This document shows positions 7,537-16,747 of a DNA stretch of 64,000 nucleotides, piece after piece; positions within the stretch are counted from its first letter, which is position 1; each line of letters opens with the position of its first letter. The position numbers and the translations under genes were made by a program. Below the pieces are notes generated by a model, which worked only from the letters and a program-made list of their open reading frames with translations, searched no databases and was not told the origin of the DNA. The stretch is taken from the NCBI GenBank assembly GCA_016219275.1, contig JACRBM010000066.1:24035-88034 (forward strand), in the 5' to 3' direction. The DNA is from Chloroflexota bacterium (GTDB lineage: Bacteria; Chloroflexota; Anaerolineae; UBA4142).

Positions 7537-8706
7537 TTACTTTGGTTTTCCAAAGCGAAACCTCTGGATTTCACGAAGTAGCATTGACCAAAATGTGATC
7601 TCGCCACTTGCGAGCGCTTGAAGATCATCACTATCCAAGACAATGCAGGTATTTCCGTCTTCGTGAAAGGCTCTCCTTATGAGGCTTCGCGCCGCTGTCT
7701 CACCCTTTATCTTTCCAGTAACGTCACTTGCAGCAACGATAACGCCAAAGCTACAGTGTGTGAGTCGCATTCGATGAAGGAAATAACCGACGTCTCTCAC
7801 CTGCATTGGCCTTTCCCAATTCTTGCATTCTACAAGAAAGTGCCGACCCAGAAGTTCGGCTGTCAGATTGCTGGTAGGATTTAGGTTGCTGACAAGCACA
7901 TCTGTCTCGAATCCTTCGTTTTCATCGAGAATATTTCGGCTGGGGAACCAGCCAGGGATAAGTAGAAAAAGATACGAGGCCAGGTACTCCAACGTATCGC
8001 CTTTTTCCTTTGTAGAAGTTGCGGGGGCGTGTACGCGGTCGAGCAATGTGCGAAAGTATGAGAGCGAGATAGGAAACTCACGGACTGATGATGGTAATGA
8101 GTAAAAATGCTCATACGCTGTGTCTTTCAGCGCAAAACGAACAACGACATCCTCGGCATACCAATCGGCCTTGGAAGCCTGTGCAGACCCAGATTTAACA
8201 ACCTTCAAGTTTTCGTCTGAGACTTCCTTCAATGCGCTGAGTTCTGCTTCACTTGACCCAAAAACAGTCCGTAGCCACTGTCTGCCTGCACCACCCCCTT
8301 CGCCATGCTCGCTGAGTAAATCTTCTGCCTGAGTCAGTAATGCCCATCGAAGCGCCGCACCCATATCACCTTGTCTAAGATACAACTGAGTAAGCTTATA
8401 GGCATTGCCAGCCCGATATATGTGCCGCTGTTCGTTTAGTTGGCGTGTGCCTACATTGTGCCACCAACTAAATAGAAGCTGTTCAGCGGCAGATACAAAT
8501 CCATTCTGGGCAAGGAAATCTGTTGCGACGAAGTAGCCGCCCTGTGCATCAAGGTGATTCGGGCCAAGCGAATCGCATTCGCCACCAAGGTCACAGGCCT
8601 TTTTCAGCCGCTCTTTGACGGTCTCAAGAAAGCCAACCGGATCAAAATTGGCTTGATTTGCGGCTGCGACCTGTATGAGTGCTTGTATTTCTTGTGGAAC
8701 TGTCAT
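7537..8706 (-). CDS. PD-(D/E)XK nuclease-like protein in a cassette (389 aa)
   Basis: The N-terminal ~200 residues are helical and unassigned. The C-terminal part shows a restriction-endonuclease-like core: Glu in GDTLEYLA, then FETDVLVSN, then FLVECKNWE (D...ExK). This suggests a metal-dependent DNA nuclease, possibly a defence gene. The ATG at 8706 follows a strong AGGAGG, which excludes the longer frame from 8748. Attachment-like palindromes lie on both sides (7456-7519, 8751-8836), the layout of a one-gene integron cassette. The protein family is not one I can name. Confidence 0.65.
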   Translation of the reverse strand: MTVPQEIQALIQVAAANQANFDPVGFLETVKERLKKACDLGGECDSLGPNHLDAQGGYFVATDFLAQNGFVSAAEQLLFSWWHNVGTRQLNEQRHIYRAGNAYKLTQLYLRQGDMGAALRWALLTQAEDLLSEHGEGGGAGRQWLRTVFGSSEAELSALKEVSDENLKVVKSGSAQASKADWYAEDVVVRFALKDTAYEHFYSLPSSVREFPISLSYFRTLLDRVHAPATSTKEKGDTLEYLASYLFLLIPGWFPSRNILDENEGFETDVLVSNLNPTSNLTAELLGRHFLVECKNWERPMQVRDVGYFLHRMRLTHCSFGVIVAASDVTGKIKGETAARSLIRRAFHEDGNTCIVLDSDDLQALASGEITFWSMLLREIQRFRFGKPK

Positions 8707-8750
8707 GGCAGTCCTCCTGCTTGAATATGCAAGAGCGTTTGGAGACAATC

Positions 8751-8836
8751 GCCCAACGGGGCGGCGCGAAGCGTCCGCTCGAACTATGTCTTATGCGGAC
8801 GAAGTTCCACATAAGCTTTCGCTAGGGTTGTTATGC
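8751..8836 (-). other. attC-like site upstream of the nuclease-like gene
   Basis: On the minus strand GCATAAC opens and GTTGGGC (fits GTTRRRY) closes an 86-bp segment with internal hairpins, including GCGGACGCTTCGCGCCGC. It would be the attC of the preceding cassette. The outer boxes pair imperfectly, so confidence is moderate. Confidence 0.45.
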
Positions 8837-8859
8837 AGAATTTTTTCTGTATAACTGCC

Positions 8860-10291
8860 GTAACTGCTCACAACTTTTTTGACGATGAGGTGTTCTAACC
8901 GACGAAATGACTTTGCCCTCACCGGATTCGCTCAACAATCTTACCCGCGAAGAACTGCTGGCACTCGTTGTGCAGCTGATCGCCGAGGTACAACGATTGC
9001 AAGCGGAAGTGGACCGGCTCAGCAAGCCCCCGACCACTTCGCAGAATTCGTCGCAACCACCCTCACGCGATCACAAACGCAACGTGGCGGTCAAGTCTGC
9101 ACCCCGTCCCCATGGCGCAAAACCTGGTCACGCAAAAGCAGTCCGTCCACTGGTCGAACACCCGGACACCGTGATCGAGAGTCCCGTGACGACCTGCCGG
9201 AACTGTGGCACGGACTTGCACGCCGTCACGCCTCAGCGAATTCTGCGTCGCCAACTCACGGAGTTGCCCGAGATCACACCGGTCGTCATCGAAACACGCC
9301 AGCACGAAGTGGTGTGTCCGGGATGCCGACAACTCCAACGCGGCACGTTGCCTGAGGGTTTGGAAGCCACCCGCCAGTTTGGGCCACGCTTGGAAGCCCT
9401 GGTGACCTATTTCCATCACGAACACCACATGGGCTTTGAACGGCTCCAAACTGTCCTAGCCGATGTCTTGGATATTCCGCTGAGTGAAGGCGGTGCGGTC
9501 GCAATGGTGGAACGTGCGGGTACCGCCGCCCAACCCGAAGCCGAAGCGATTGGCGAACGCGTGCGGCACAGTCCAGTGATCGGCAGCGATGAAACCAGTG
9601 CGCGGGTCAACGGGCGCAACTGGTGGGAATGGGTCTTCCTGAGTTCCGTTGGCGAATATCATGTGATCAAACCCAGTCGCGGTCAAGATGTGATTGATGA
9701 ATTCATGGGTGACCACTGCGCCGACGTGTGGCAAAGCGATTGTTGGAGACCGCAATTGAACGCCCCGAGCCAACAGCATCAACTATGTATCCCCCACCAG
9801 ATCCGCAATCTGCAAGGGTTGATCGATCAACGTCCGCACTTGACCTGGGCGCGTGAGGTGCAAGACCTATTCCGTGCGGCGGTTCATCTGCGACATCGGC
9901 GGGATGACCTAACCCCAGTGGGTTTCCGCCGTCAAGTCACCGTCATGGAAAAACGCTTGGATCGCTTGTTGCAACGACGGGTGACCGGACGGTTAGCGCA
10001 GAACTTGCGTGAACGCTATCGGACACATCGGAACAGTTTGTTCGTCTTCTTGCATCGCACCGATGTTTCGCCCGACAATAATGCGTGTGAACGCGCATTA
10101 CGCCCTTCGGTCGTTCATCGCAAAGTGCTGGGAAGCTTTCGATCCGAGTGGGGACCGAAAGCCTACGCCGCGTTGGCATCGGTTTTGAATACCGCCAAGC
10201 GGTCGGGCGCAAATGTCTTTCAAACATTGGTCGCGTTGATGGGCAAACCTGTTTTGTCTTACCTGGCTTCGCCAATCTCGTGAGCAGTTAC
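8860..10291 (+). mobile_element. IS66-family insertion sequence (1432 bp) with 8-bp target duplication
   Basis: Terminal inverted repeats GTAACTGCTCAC (8860-8871) and GTGAGCAGTTAC (10280-10291) are perfect over 12 bp. The octamer TAACTGCC flanks both ends directly (8852-8859 and 10292-10299), matching the 8-bp duplication known for IS66. The element holds one transposase gene and no tnpA/tnpB, like the ISBst12 subgroup. An intact gene, perfect repeats and perfect duplication point to a recent insertion. Confidence 0.92.
8907..10283 (+). CDS. IS66-family transposase (458 aa)
   Basis: DDE transposase. N-terminal leucine-zipper-like coiled coil (about 10-45), then a Ser/Pro-rich linker, a zinc-finger region (CRNCGTDL and VCPGCRQLQ), and the catalytic core with GSDETSARV (first Asp), VWQSDCW (second Asp) and NNACERALRP (Glu). 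The protein is full length and its stop lies inside the right terminal repeat. The ribosome-binding site before ATG 8907 is weak, which is common for transposases. Confidence 0.95.
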   Translation: MTLPSPDSLNNLTREELLALVVQLIAEVQRLQAEVDRLSKPPTTSQNSSQPPSRDHKRNVAVKSAPRPHGAKPGHAKAVRPLVEHPDTVIESPVTTCRNCGTDLHAVTPQRILRRQLTELPEITPVVIETRQHEVVCPGCRQLQRGTLPEGLEATRQFGPRLEALVTYFHHEHHMGFERLQTVLADVLDIPLSEGGAVAMVERAGTAAQPEAEAIGERVRHSPVIGSDETSARVNGRNWWEWVFLSSVGEYHVIKPSRGQDVIDEFMGDHCADVWQSDCWRPQLNAPSQQHQLCIPHQIRNLQGLIDQRPHLTWAREVQDLFRAAVHLRHRRDDLTPVGFRRQVTVMEKRLDRLLQRRVTGRLAQNLRERYRTHRNSLFVFLHRTDVSPDNNACERALRPSVVHRKVLGSFRSEWGPKAYAALASVLNTAKRSGANVFQTLVALMGKPVLSYLASPIS

Positions 10292-10319
10292 TAACTGCCT
10301 ATGTGCCGATTATATGCCG

Positions 10320-10606
10320 GCTCCCAGGAAGTTCATGTGCAATGAATCGACCCAGTTTGTTCGATTCCGTCGCATCGTTCCCCCACTTGATCAGTCCCAG
10401 TCGAATCGCCTTCGCCCCGCCTGCGTGCGATCATTCGTTCCCAGTTTTTGCAAAATCGTGTGCGCGTATCCTTTCACCATGCCGGGACTGAGCACGAGTA
10501 CTACGGCATTCGCTTGGTTCCTCAAGCGCAGAATTTCTTTTTCGCGCGCGGTCAGTGACTTGGGCATCCGACAGGACAAAGTCCTATGATAAGATGCTTT
10601 AGGCAT
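10320..10606 (-). pseudogene. remnant of a LuxR-type regulator C-terminus
   Basis: The minus-strand frame 10606-10391 reads SLTAREKEILRLR...SPGMVKGYAHTILQKLGTNDRTQA, a decayed LuxR helix-turn-helix. Just after RTQA the normal continuation (AIRLGLIKWG) is found in another frame, so there is a frameshift near 10400. The N-terminal part of the regulator is absent. It sits directly beside the IS66 element. Confidence 0.6.
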
Positions 10607-10628
10607 TTAGCCAATGAATACCCCAGAG

Positions 10629-10934
10629 TTATTCTCCATCCGAATCCGCCATGGTTTTTGGATTAGGAGTTTTTGTTGGTTCTTTAGCGATGAGTTCTTC
10701 AATGTGTTTGATTACATCCGGTCGCGTTTTCCCAAACCGCTTGAAGTAAATCCTTTCGATAAAGTCAGGCAGGGGCGCTTTCCACGGTTCCTGCTTGGTA
10801 TTCGCCAACGCGCCCAATTTTTTGGGATTCATGCCCAACTCGCGCGCCATTTGGACGTGAGCATCGGAGAGGTGATATTTCTTGCGCGCGTCGATCCACG
10901 CTTGATCTTTGGCGGCATTCTTCTTTTTCGACAT
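10629..10934 (-). CDS. conserved hypothetical protein (101 aa)
   Basis: A small basic protein: MSKKKNAAKDQAWIDARKKY, then ELGMNPKKL and EPWKAPLPDFIERIY. This pattern belongs to a widespread uncharacterised family of about 80-100 aa, often found alone or beside small zinc proteins. No catalytic motif is evident. It shares its strand with the next gene upstream (11007-11510), with 72 nt between them, so an operon is possible. Confidence 0.65.
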   Translation of the reverse strand: MSKKKNAAKDQAWIDARKKYHLSDAHVQMARELGMNPKKLGALANTKQEPWKAPLPDFIERIYFKRFGKTRPDVIKHIEELIAKEPTKTPNPKTMADSDGE

Positions 10935-11006
10935 CGGTCCCTTTCATTCGATCTGGAAAACGTCCGCGTTCCTCGCCGGCGATGCTTTGTCCGTGATCAC
11001 GTCGCT

Positions 11007-11510
11007 TTATTTCGTGGTACTCTTTTGCTCCGGGCAGGTCAATTGCCGAGCGCTATCAAGGTGGAGCACCAACTCATCGGCGAGTGCATCGGGATCATCC
11101 GGGTCAGCCTCGGGATCACGCGCGAAAGCAAGCGCCAATCCCTCTGGTTCCTCACCGGCTTCGACGTAAGCTACACCCACCAGGTAACAACCAGAGATTT
11201 CGCTCAAGACCTCGTCTTCGTCTTGAGGAGCAACGTGCAGCGCACCGCCACAATCGGGGCAGAAGAGCGGTATGGTATGCCCATCTTCAAATACCAACGT
11301 CAAGGGCGTTTTTGCGCTTGGGGGCACAATATCTTTGACGCGCTTGCCGCCCAGATGTCCATCCACGCGTTCGATCACGCACTCGTAATTATCTCCAACA
11401 CGAATCATGGGGCACTCGTGATCGTGACAAAAAAGCATTCCGTCGAGTAATCCTTGATCAGTCATTGCATTCTCTTTCGCGGCAGCACCATCAAGATTGT
11501 GTTCGTCCAT
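11007..11510 (-). CDS. hypothetical zinc-ribbon-like protein (167 aa)
   Basis: Contains FCHDHECPMI in the N-terminal third and LFCPDCGGALH near residue 85, a plausible metal-binding pair, followed by an acidic C-terminal half (DPEADPDDPDALADE). Family not recognised. The start may be ATG 11510 or ATG 11465 (better spaced AAAGAG). A promoter-like TTGTGT-17-TATAAT lies upstream on the minus strand at about 11553-11581. Confidence 0.55.
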   Translation of the reverse strand: MDEHNLDGAAAKENAMTDQGLLDGMLFCHDHECPMIRVGDNYECVIERVDGHLGGKRVKDIVPPSAKTPLTLVFEDGHTIPLFCPDCGGALHVAPQDEDEVLSEISGCYLVGVAYVEAGEEPEGLALAFARDPEADPDDPDALADELVLHLDSARQLTCPEQKSTTK

Positions 11511-11680
11511 AACCTGGGTTCATCGCTGCCTTCGATTCATTCTGAATGCTTGTTATTATAACTGTAATCTCTCTGGCACACAATTGTTAGCGCGCTGTAA
11601 CATTGAGCATTCTGAAATGTCTGTCCAACGATCTGTATGCGATGGATTACAATTGCGGTTGCCAAGATTTCTTCCAACCT

Positions 11681-11709
11681 TTGACGTGCGGATTGCTCGA
11701 TGATAGAAT
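11681..11709 (+). promoter_or_regulatory. promoter for the 126-aa protein gene
   Basis: TTGACG (11681-11686), 17-nt spacer, TAGAAT (11704-11709), 18 nt before the start codon. Confidence 0.55.
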
Positions 11710-11727
11710 CAAGCCAGGAGAATAACC

Positions 11728-12108
11728 ATGCCGAAAAAGAAAAAAACCACACCGAAACATCCCAGTTCGCGCTCGCGCTCAGCCCGCGCCCAGCAGTGGA
11801 CTGCCGCGCAGGTTCGCGATTTGTTGACGAATCCCAGCTACGGTTATGGGATCGTCCTGGAACCTGCCGACCGTGTCCCCGCCGAGATTCAGAAATTCGA
11901 AGTGCAACTCGCGGACGAACAAAACAAGCGCGGGTTTGGATTCACCTTGCAAGAGTTGGACGAACGCTTTCAATCGTTCATCACGTCCCTCGTCGAAAGC
12001 GGATCGTTCACGCGTGGGAATGATGCCCCACCCATCATCGACAAAGAAACCTGGCTTCAAGCCCAGCAGGTTGCCATCGGACGCTTGGCGCGCGGCGGGC
12101 CGACGTAG
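11728..12108 (+). CDS. hypothetical protein (126 aa)
   Basis: The start has a good CAGGAGAATAACC leader. The sequence has a lysine-rich N-terminus and WTAAQVRDLLTNPSYGYGIVLEP, which recalls the 'recombinase' region of serine integrases, then a helical C-terminal part ending KETWLQAQQVAIGRLARGG. It may be an accessory protein of a mobile element, but I do not recognise the family. Confidence 0.5.
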   Translation: MPKKKKTTPKHPSSRSRSARAQQWTAAQVRDLLTNPSYGYGIVLEPADRVPAEIQKFEVQLADEQNKRGFGFTLQELDERFQSFITSLVESGSFTRGNDAPPIIDKETWLQAQQVAIGRLARGGPT

Positions 12109-12247
12109 TAGCGATAGGTAAAACAAAGCTTAGCCAATTGGCATACTCCGCACACTGTTGGAAACCATTAGTTCTGCGTCATGCCGTTCAAGTTCAAACG
12201 GGTCAGCGCAATAGCATCTACAAACACTCCATTTGAAAGGAAACTTG

Positions 12248-12751
12248 ATGACACAGTTTCACCAGCGGAAACTTCCTGACTTTTCAACTTTACTTTGCGG
12301 ACGTACGCCACCCGATGACATAGGTTTTGAATCAGAAAAACTCTGGGTTTGGTATAACAACACAGACAAGGACTGGTGGAGTGTTGGCGAGACGCCGCAC
12401 ATGCACACGATTGCTGATGAATGTTTTATCGTACTCCGAGGTACGTTGATTGTCGAAGTCAGTGGAGAACGCTTCGAGGTAGGAAAACGAGAGTTTTGTT
12501 GTTTTCCTGCAGGAACGTATCATGCTATCGTACTCTATCTGTGGGTTTTTAGCGTGCCCATTAACATAGGCGTTTCAATGAGCGATTATGGCAAGTATGC
12601 ACATGCACGGCCAAAATCGCTAGGTTTTCAGGAGAAACCCACAGATAGAGTATCGTAGATATTCACCCACCCGTAGAAATGTTCGCGATAAAATCCCCCT
12701 CTGTGAAAGACAAGGTCTATCAAGAACCACATACGGAAGACCGCGCGTAAT
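12248..12751 (+). pseudogene. cupin-domain protein gene split by a MITE
   Basis: Starts at ATG 12248 after GAAAGGAAA. The cupin core is readable (HMHTIADECFIVLRGTL, then FCCFPAGTYHAIV). At 12533 a 118-bp inverted-repeat element interrupts the gene and shifts the frame, giving a false tail. Removing the element and one 7-bp duplication joins HAIV to DIHPPVEMFAIKSPSVKDKVY, which ends at TAA 12749-12751 and completes a normal small cupin. The gene is therefore broken now but was intact until recently. Confidence 0.8.
12533..12650. mobile_element. 118-bp MITE with 16-bp terminal inverted repeats
   Basis: CTCTATCTGTGGGTTT (12533-12548) is perfectly inverted at 12635-12650. The heptamer TATCGTA is duplicated directly outside each end (12526-12532, 12651-12657). 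No coding capacity. Excision restores the cupin reading frame exactly. Confidence 0.85.
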
Positions 12752-13012
12752 GAATAATCTGTCCCATGCGAAATAGTTTTGGAGAGCAAGCGGAGAATAA
12801 TGACCGAAGACGCACGCCGCAGACACATGCACACCGACCGCACCATGTACGCGCCTTTTAGCGAACTTGGTTGGCGCGGTTGAACGTTGGTTTGGTTTCG
12901 CGGGTCACTTTGGGCGCGGTCGGTGCGCGATGGCGTTCTCCGACATTCCGCCGAGAGAGCGAGGCGGCGAAACACCAGTCGCTCATTGCACCAGAGAATG
13001 GAAAGGATGTAA

Positions 13013-13714
13013 ATGATAAATCAGGTTACCAAAACCGAAACCGCTGACTCCGACTGGAAAGGTCTGTACAGAGTTGGTGCAGTGGCAGCCTTGCTCATGT
13101 TTGCGTTAACGCTGATCCAGAGTTTCATCTTCATCACAAATCCGCCACCCAGCACCGTCATTGACTATTTCACACTTTTCCAGAAAAACCAGATTCTAGG
13201 GCTCTTAGATCTCGATCTTCTATTGATCGTGATCAATGTTCTTTTGATTCTGATCTACCTTGCCCTCTACATTGCTCTTGCACGATTCAACAAATCGTAC
13301 ATGACCATCGCGCTCGCCAATGGCATTGTAGGAACAACTCTCTTCTTTGCATCACGCGAAGCGACCTTCGGTATGCTTTCGCTCAGCAACCAATACGCTG
13401 CGGCGAGTACGGACGCTGAGAGAGCCCTGCTCCTTACGGCAGGGCAGACCCTACTGACCATCTACAATGGTACCGCATTCGACCTGAGTTACATCTTTGG
13501 CGGGATAGTCATTTTGATATTTTCCATTGTCATGGTACAGAGTAATGTATTCGGCAAGGCAACGGCTTATGTTGGTGTTGTGATGGGAATACTGATGCTC
13601 GTGCCGCCGACCGTCGGGACAATCGGACTGGTTCTCTCGCTCCTTTCTCTCGTGCCGACATTGATTTGGTTGATCCCAATTGCCCGAAGACTTTACCAGT
13701 TAGGTGAGCGATAG
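13013..13714 (+). CDS. DUF4386-like integral membrane protein (233 aa)
   Basis: About six hydrophobic segments: around 20-42, 60-90, 92-115, 140-155 (weaker), 160-178 and 183-225. The charged N-terminus and the loop with PPSTVIDYFTLFQKNQILGLLDLD resemble the DUF4386 family. AAAGGATGTAA precedes the ATG. It is followed 26 nt later by the nucleotidase gene, so the pair may be one transcript. Function unknown. Confidence 0.7.
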   Translation: MINQVTKTETADSDWKGLYRVGAVAALLMFALTLIQSFIFITNPPPSTVIDYFTLFQKNQILGLLDLDLLLIVINVLLILIYLALYIALARFNKSYMTIALANGIVGTTLFFASREATFGMLSLSNQYAAASTDAERALLLTAGQTLLTIYNGTAFDLSYIFGGIVILIFSIVMVQSNVFGKATAYVGVVMGILMLVPPTVGTIGLVLSLLSLVPTLIWLIPIARRLYQLGER

Positions 13715-13740
13715 ATTGAACGTCCGGGAGCACATGTCGA

Positions 13741-15168
13741 ATGACTCAACTGACCATTCTCCACACGAATGACTTGCACGGTCGCCTGCAACAACTTGAA
13801 CGCATTGCAACGCTCGCCAAACGAATTCGCTCTGAAGTTCAAGCACAGGGCGGATTCTCTGTGCTGTGGGATGCAGGAGACGCGGAAGATACGACACTCT
13901 TGGAAAGCAGTATGACCAAAGGGAGTGCGGTTTCTGCACTCATGCGCGCAGCGGGTTATGAGCTTGCCACGCTCGGCAATACCACGCCGATGCGCTATGG
14001 TCCTCAAGTCATCCCAGGATTGGCAAAACGATTTGGACAGCCATTGCTCACTGCCAACATGTTCGATGCCGCAACGGGACAATTACTTGATGGGCTAGCT
14101 CCCTTCGTCATAGGGGAATTCGGCGATACGCAGGTTGGCATCATTGGGCTGACTACACCTGGTTCGGTCTATTCGGTCTTTAAAGATTTACGCTTGGGCG
14201 AACCGATTGCAATCTTACCCGATCTCATTGCGAAAGTCCGCGGTCAAGGCGCACAGATGGTCGTGCTCTTATCCCATCTGGGATTTTCCGACGATCAAAA
14301 AGTGGCAGAGCAAATAGCGGGACTGGATGTAATTATCGGCGCGCACAGTCATACCGAGGTCAACCCACCGTTTGTCGTGAACGGAACGCTCATCACGCAA
14401 GCCGGCGACTATGGTCGTTTCCTGGGACGTCTCGATTTGGACATTGATGCAAGCGGCAAGATCATTCAACATCATGGCGAACTGATTCCCGTCGGAGAAG
14501 ACATCCCGTTGGATGCAACTGTTCAAGCGGCGTACGAAGTCGAAAGAGAAAGCGTGCGCGCCATGACCCTCCGTGTGATTGGCGAATTGCGCGATCCGAT
14601 TGATACGGCGGATGATCGTGAATGCGTGGCAGGTAATTTGCTGGCAGATGCGATACTCCTTCGCACCCCAGGCGCTGAAATTGCGCTGGTGCTGGCAGGG
14701 CATTGGAGAAGTGGGCTGCCTGCTGGTCCCGTGACGCTTGGCGCGCTAAATACGGCTGTTCGCTCCACCGCCAATCCCGCTCGCGTTGAGTTGACGGGCG
14801 AACAAATTCTGCATTTCTTGCGTGAATCACTCAAGCCCGAGAATGTAGCGCGTAAACCCAGTAACTTGCGCGGGGTTGCGCTCGGCTGGCCGCACGTGGC
14901 TGGCATCACCGTTCGGTATGATCCCAATGCTCCCGATTCGCTCGAGGTACGCTTGGGCGATCGACTTCTCAATCCATATGGAAAATATATTGTGGCAGGA
15001 ACGGATTTGGAATTCTGGGATGCGCCAGGATACCCAGGATATTTGGCATTACCCGAACATCAAATAGACCTCGACGTGCCCACGATCATTCCTGAAATTA
15101 TGCAAGACTATCTCGCCAAACATTCGCCTTTGAATGCGCCCACCCTGGGTCGAATCCAAAAACGCTGA
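13741..15168 (+). CDS. 5'-nucleotidase/UshA-family metallophosphatase (475 aa)
   Basis: The N-terminal calcineurin-like phosphoesterase domain has LHTNDLHGR (residues 7-15), WDAGDAED, LGNTT (the family's usual His after Asn is Thr here), SHLGF and IGAHSHTE metal sites. The C-terminal 5'-nucleotidase domain (about 290-440) carries the substrate region NLLADAILLRTPGAEIALV and the GDRLLNPYGKY stretch. No signal peptide is visible, unlike secreted UshA, so a cytoplasmic nucleotide phosphatase is likely. The substitution of His by Thr in the NHE-type motif may alter activity. Confidence 0.85.
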   Translation: MTQLTILHTNDLHGRLQQLERIATLAKRIRSEVQAQGGFSVLWDAGDAEDTTLLESSMTKGSAVSALMRAAGYELATLGNTTPMRYGPQVIPGLAKRFGQPLLTANMFDAATGQLLDGLAPFVIGEFGDTQVGIIGLTTPGSVYSVFKDLRLGEPIAILPDLIAKVRGQGAQMVVLLSHLGFSDDQKVAEQIAGLDVIIGAHSHTEVNPPFVVNGTLITQAGDYGRFLGRLDLDIDASGKIIQHHGELIPVGEDIPLDATVQAAYEVERESVRAMTLRVIGELRDPIDTADDRECVAGNLLADAILLRTPGAEIALVLAGHWRSGLPAGPVTLGALNTAVRSTANPARVELTGEQILHFLRESLKPENVARKPSNLRGVALGWPHVAGITVRYDPNAPDSLEVRLGDRLLNPYGKYIVAGTDLEFWDAPGYPGYLALPEHQIDLDVPTIIPEIMQDYLAKHSPLNAPTLGRIQKR

Positions 15169-15209
15169 ACACTCGACCTGACTGCAAACGACGTAAGAAC
15201 CGTCAAGGA

Positions 15210-15731
15210 ATGAAACTCCTTATCTTCACCGAAGGCACCATTCTCATGCACGCCGAAGCAGTCGGACTGGCTAGAGTCGAGATCGTTCGTCAAATCCGGG
15301 AACGAAAAATCGCCATCATCGATTACGCCGCGCATGTCCCGATTGGCCATGCCGTCGAGAAATTGCGAACGTGGCAACATCAAGGCGCGCAGATTGTTTA
15401 TCTCACCTCGCGCACAAAACCTGACCAAGTCGCTGCCATTCAAAATGTCCTGAAGCGTCATGGTTTTCCAGAGGGCGAATTATTTTATCGGCGCTCCGGC
15501 GAAGCGTACGCCGATGTTGCCGAGCGCGTGATGCCCGACGTTTTGATCGAAGATGATTGCGCCAGTATCGGCGGAGAAAGTGAGATGACGTATCCTCACC
15601 TCAAACCCACCGTGCAGGCGCGCATCCAATCGATCACCGTGCCAGAATTTGGCGGAATCGACCATTTGACGAATCATCTGGCTGAACTTTTCCAACTTGG
15701 ACAGAAAGGAAACCGCTATGCAAGCCATTAG
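15210..15731 (+). CDS. HAD-like hypothetical protein (173 aa)
   Basis: MKLLIFTEGTIL aligns with a HAD phosphatase motif I but lacks its aspartates. It continues with an IVYLTSRTK segment (motif II like) and DVLIEDDCASIGGE (motif IV like). It may be a HAD-superfamily member with reduced or different activity. It overlaps the next gene by 14 nt, suggesting translational coupling. Confidence 0.6.
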   Translation: MKLLIFTEGTILMHAEAVGLARVEIVRQIRERKIAIIDYAAHVPIGHAVEKLRTWQHQGAQIVYLTSRTKPDQVAAIQNVLKRHGFPEGELFYRRSGEAYADVAERVMPDVLIEDDCASIGGESEMTYPHLKPTVQARIQSITVPEFGGIDHLTNHLAELFQLGQKGNRYASH

Positions 15732-16719
15732 TCATTCCGAATATGGAGGACTTGAAGTATTGCAATTCGTCACCGTGCCAACGCCGACTCTGCAGCCGCG
15801 CGACCTGCTTGTGCGCGTCAAGGCATTCGCCGTGAATCCAGTCGATGCCAAGCGACGACGCGCGGGGAACGCACCGCTAACTTTTCCAAAAATCCTGGGT
15901 TTCGATAGCGCAGGGATTGTCGAACAAGTTGGACCCGAGGTCTCTCTTTTCCATGTTGGCGAGGAAGTCTTCTTCGCTGGAGATGCAACCCGTCAAGGAT
16001 GTTACGCGGAATTCGTCGCGATTGATGAGCGCATCGTTGGACACAAACCCAAGACGTTGAGTTTCGCCGAAGCTGCGGCGATTCCGCTCACGGGACTCAC
16101 CGCCTGGGAAGCTTTCTTCGAGCAGATGCACTTGGAACCTAAGCCCAATGTCAATCGGGGTACGCCGCTCATCTTCGGTGGTGCCGGTGGAGTGGGTTCC
16201 ATCGCGATTCAAATTGCCAAGCGCGTGGCGAATATGCATGTGATTGCGACCGCGAGTCGTCCTGCATCCATTGAATATTGCCGTCGGATGGGAACCGACG
16301 AGGTGGTTGATCATTCACAAGAACTTGGACCGCAACTTCGTGCTCTCGGATTGGATGGCGTTGATTACATTCTGAACTGTAATGAGGTCACGAACATTTC
16401 ACTGCTCGCCGTCGTGCTAAATCCGATGGGAACGATTTGCAATATCGTCGGCGGCGACGCGGCAAAGTCAATTGACGCCAGTCTCGTGTTTGCCAAGCGC
16501 GGCACGCTCACGTTCGAATTGATGTTCGCGCGCTCGCGTCTCAAAATCGAAATGGAACGGCAAGGGCAAATCCTGAATCGCTTGGCGGAATTGCTCGATC
16601 AAAAAATATTGGTCAGCACAATGACGCAACGGATGGATTGGAAGAAGATTCAAGAGGCGCATCGTCAGATTGAAAGTGGTCACACGCTCGGCAAGATTGT
16701 CCTGGACGTATCGAGCTAA
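15718..16719 (+). CDS. zinc-type alcohol dehydrogenase-like / quinone reductase (333 aa)
   Basis: MDR-superfamily NADPH-dependent oxidoreductase. The GroES-like N-terminal domain (about 25-110) has KILGFDSAGIVEQVG, and the Rossmann domain has the nucleotide-binding GGAGGVGSIAIQIAK (about residue 155). The structural-zinc cysteine cluster is missing, so it is closer to quinone oxidoreductases or ZADH1-like enzymes. The start at 15718 follows AAAGGAAA. Substrate unknown. Confidence 0.85.
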   Translation: MQAISHSEYGGLEVLQFVTVPTPTLQPRDLLVRVKAFAVNPVDAKRRRAGNAPLTFPKILGFDSAGIVEQVGPEVSLFHVGEEVFFAGDATRQGCYAEFVAIDERIVGHKPKTLSFAEAAAIPLTGLTAWEAFFEQMHLEPKPNVNRGTPLIFGGAGGVGSIAIQIAKRVANMHVIATASRPASIEYCRRMGTDEVVDHSQELGPQLRALGLDGVDYILNCNEVTNISLLAVVLNPMGTICNIVGGDAAKSIDASLVFAKRGTLTFELMFARSRLKIEMERQGQILNRLAELLDQKILVSTMTQRMDWKKIQEAHRQIESGHTLGKIVLDVSS

Positions 16720-16747
16720 ATTCGCAAGTGAGCAATGGAAGGCAACG

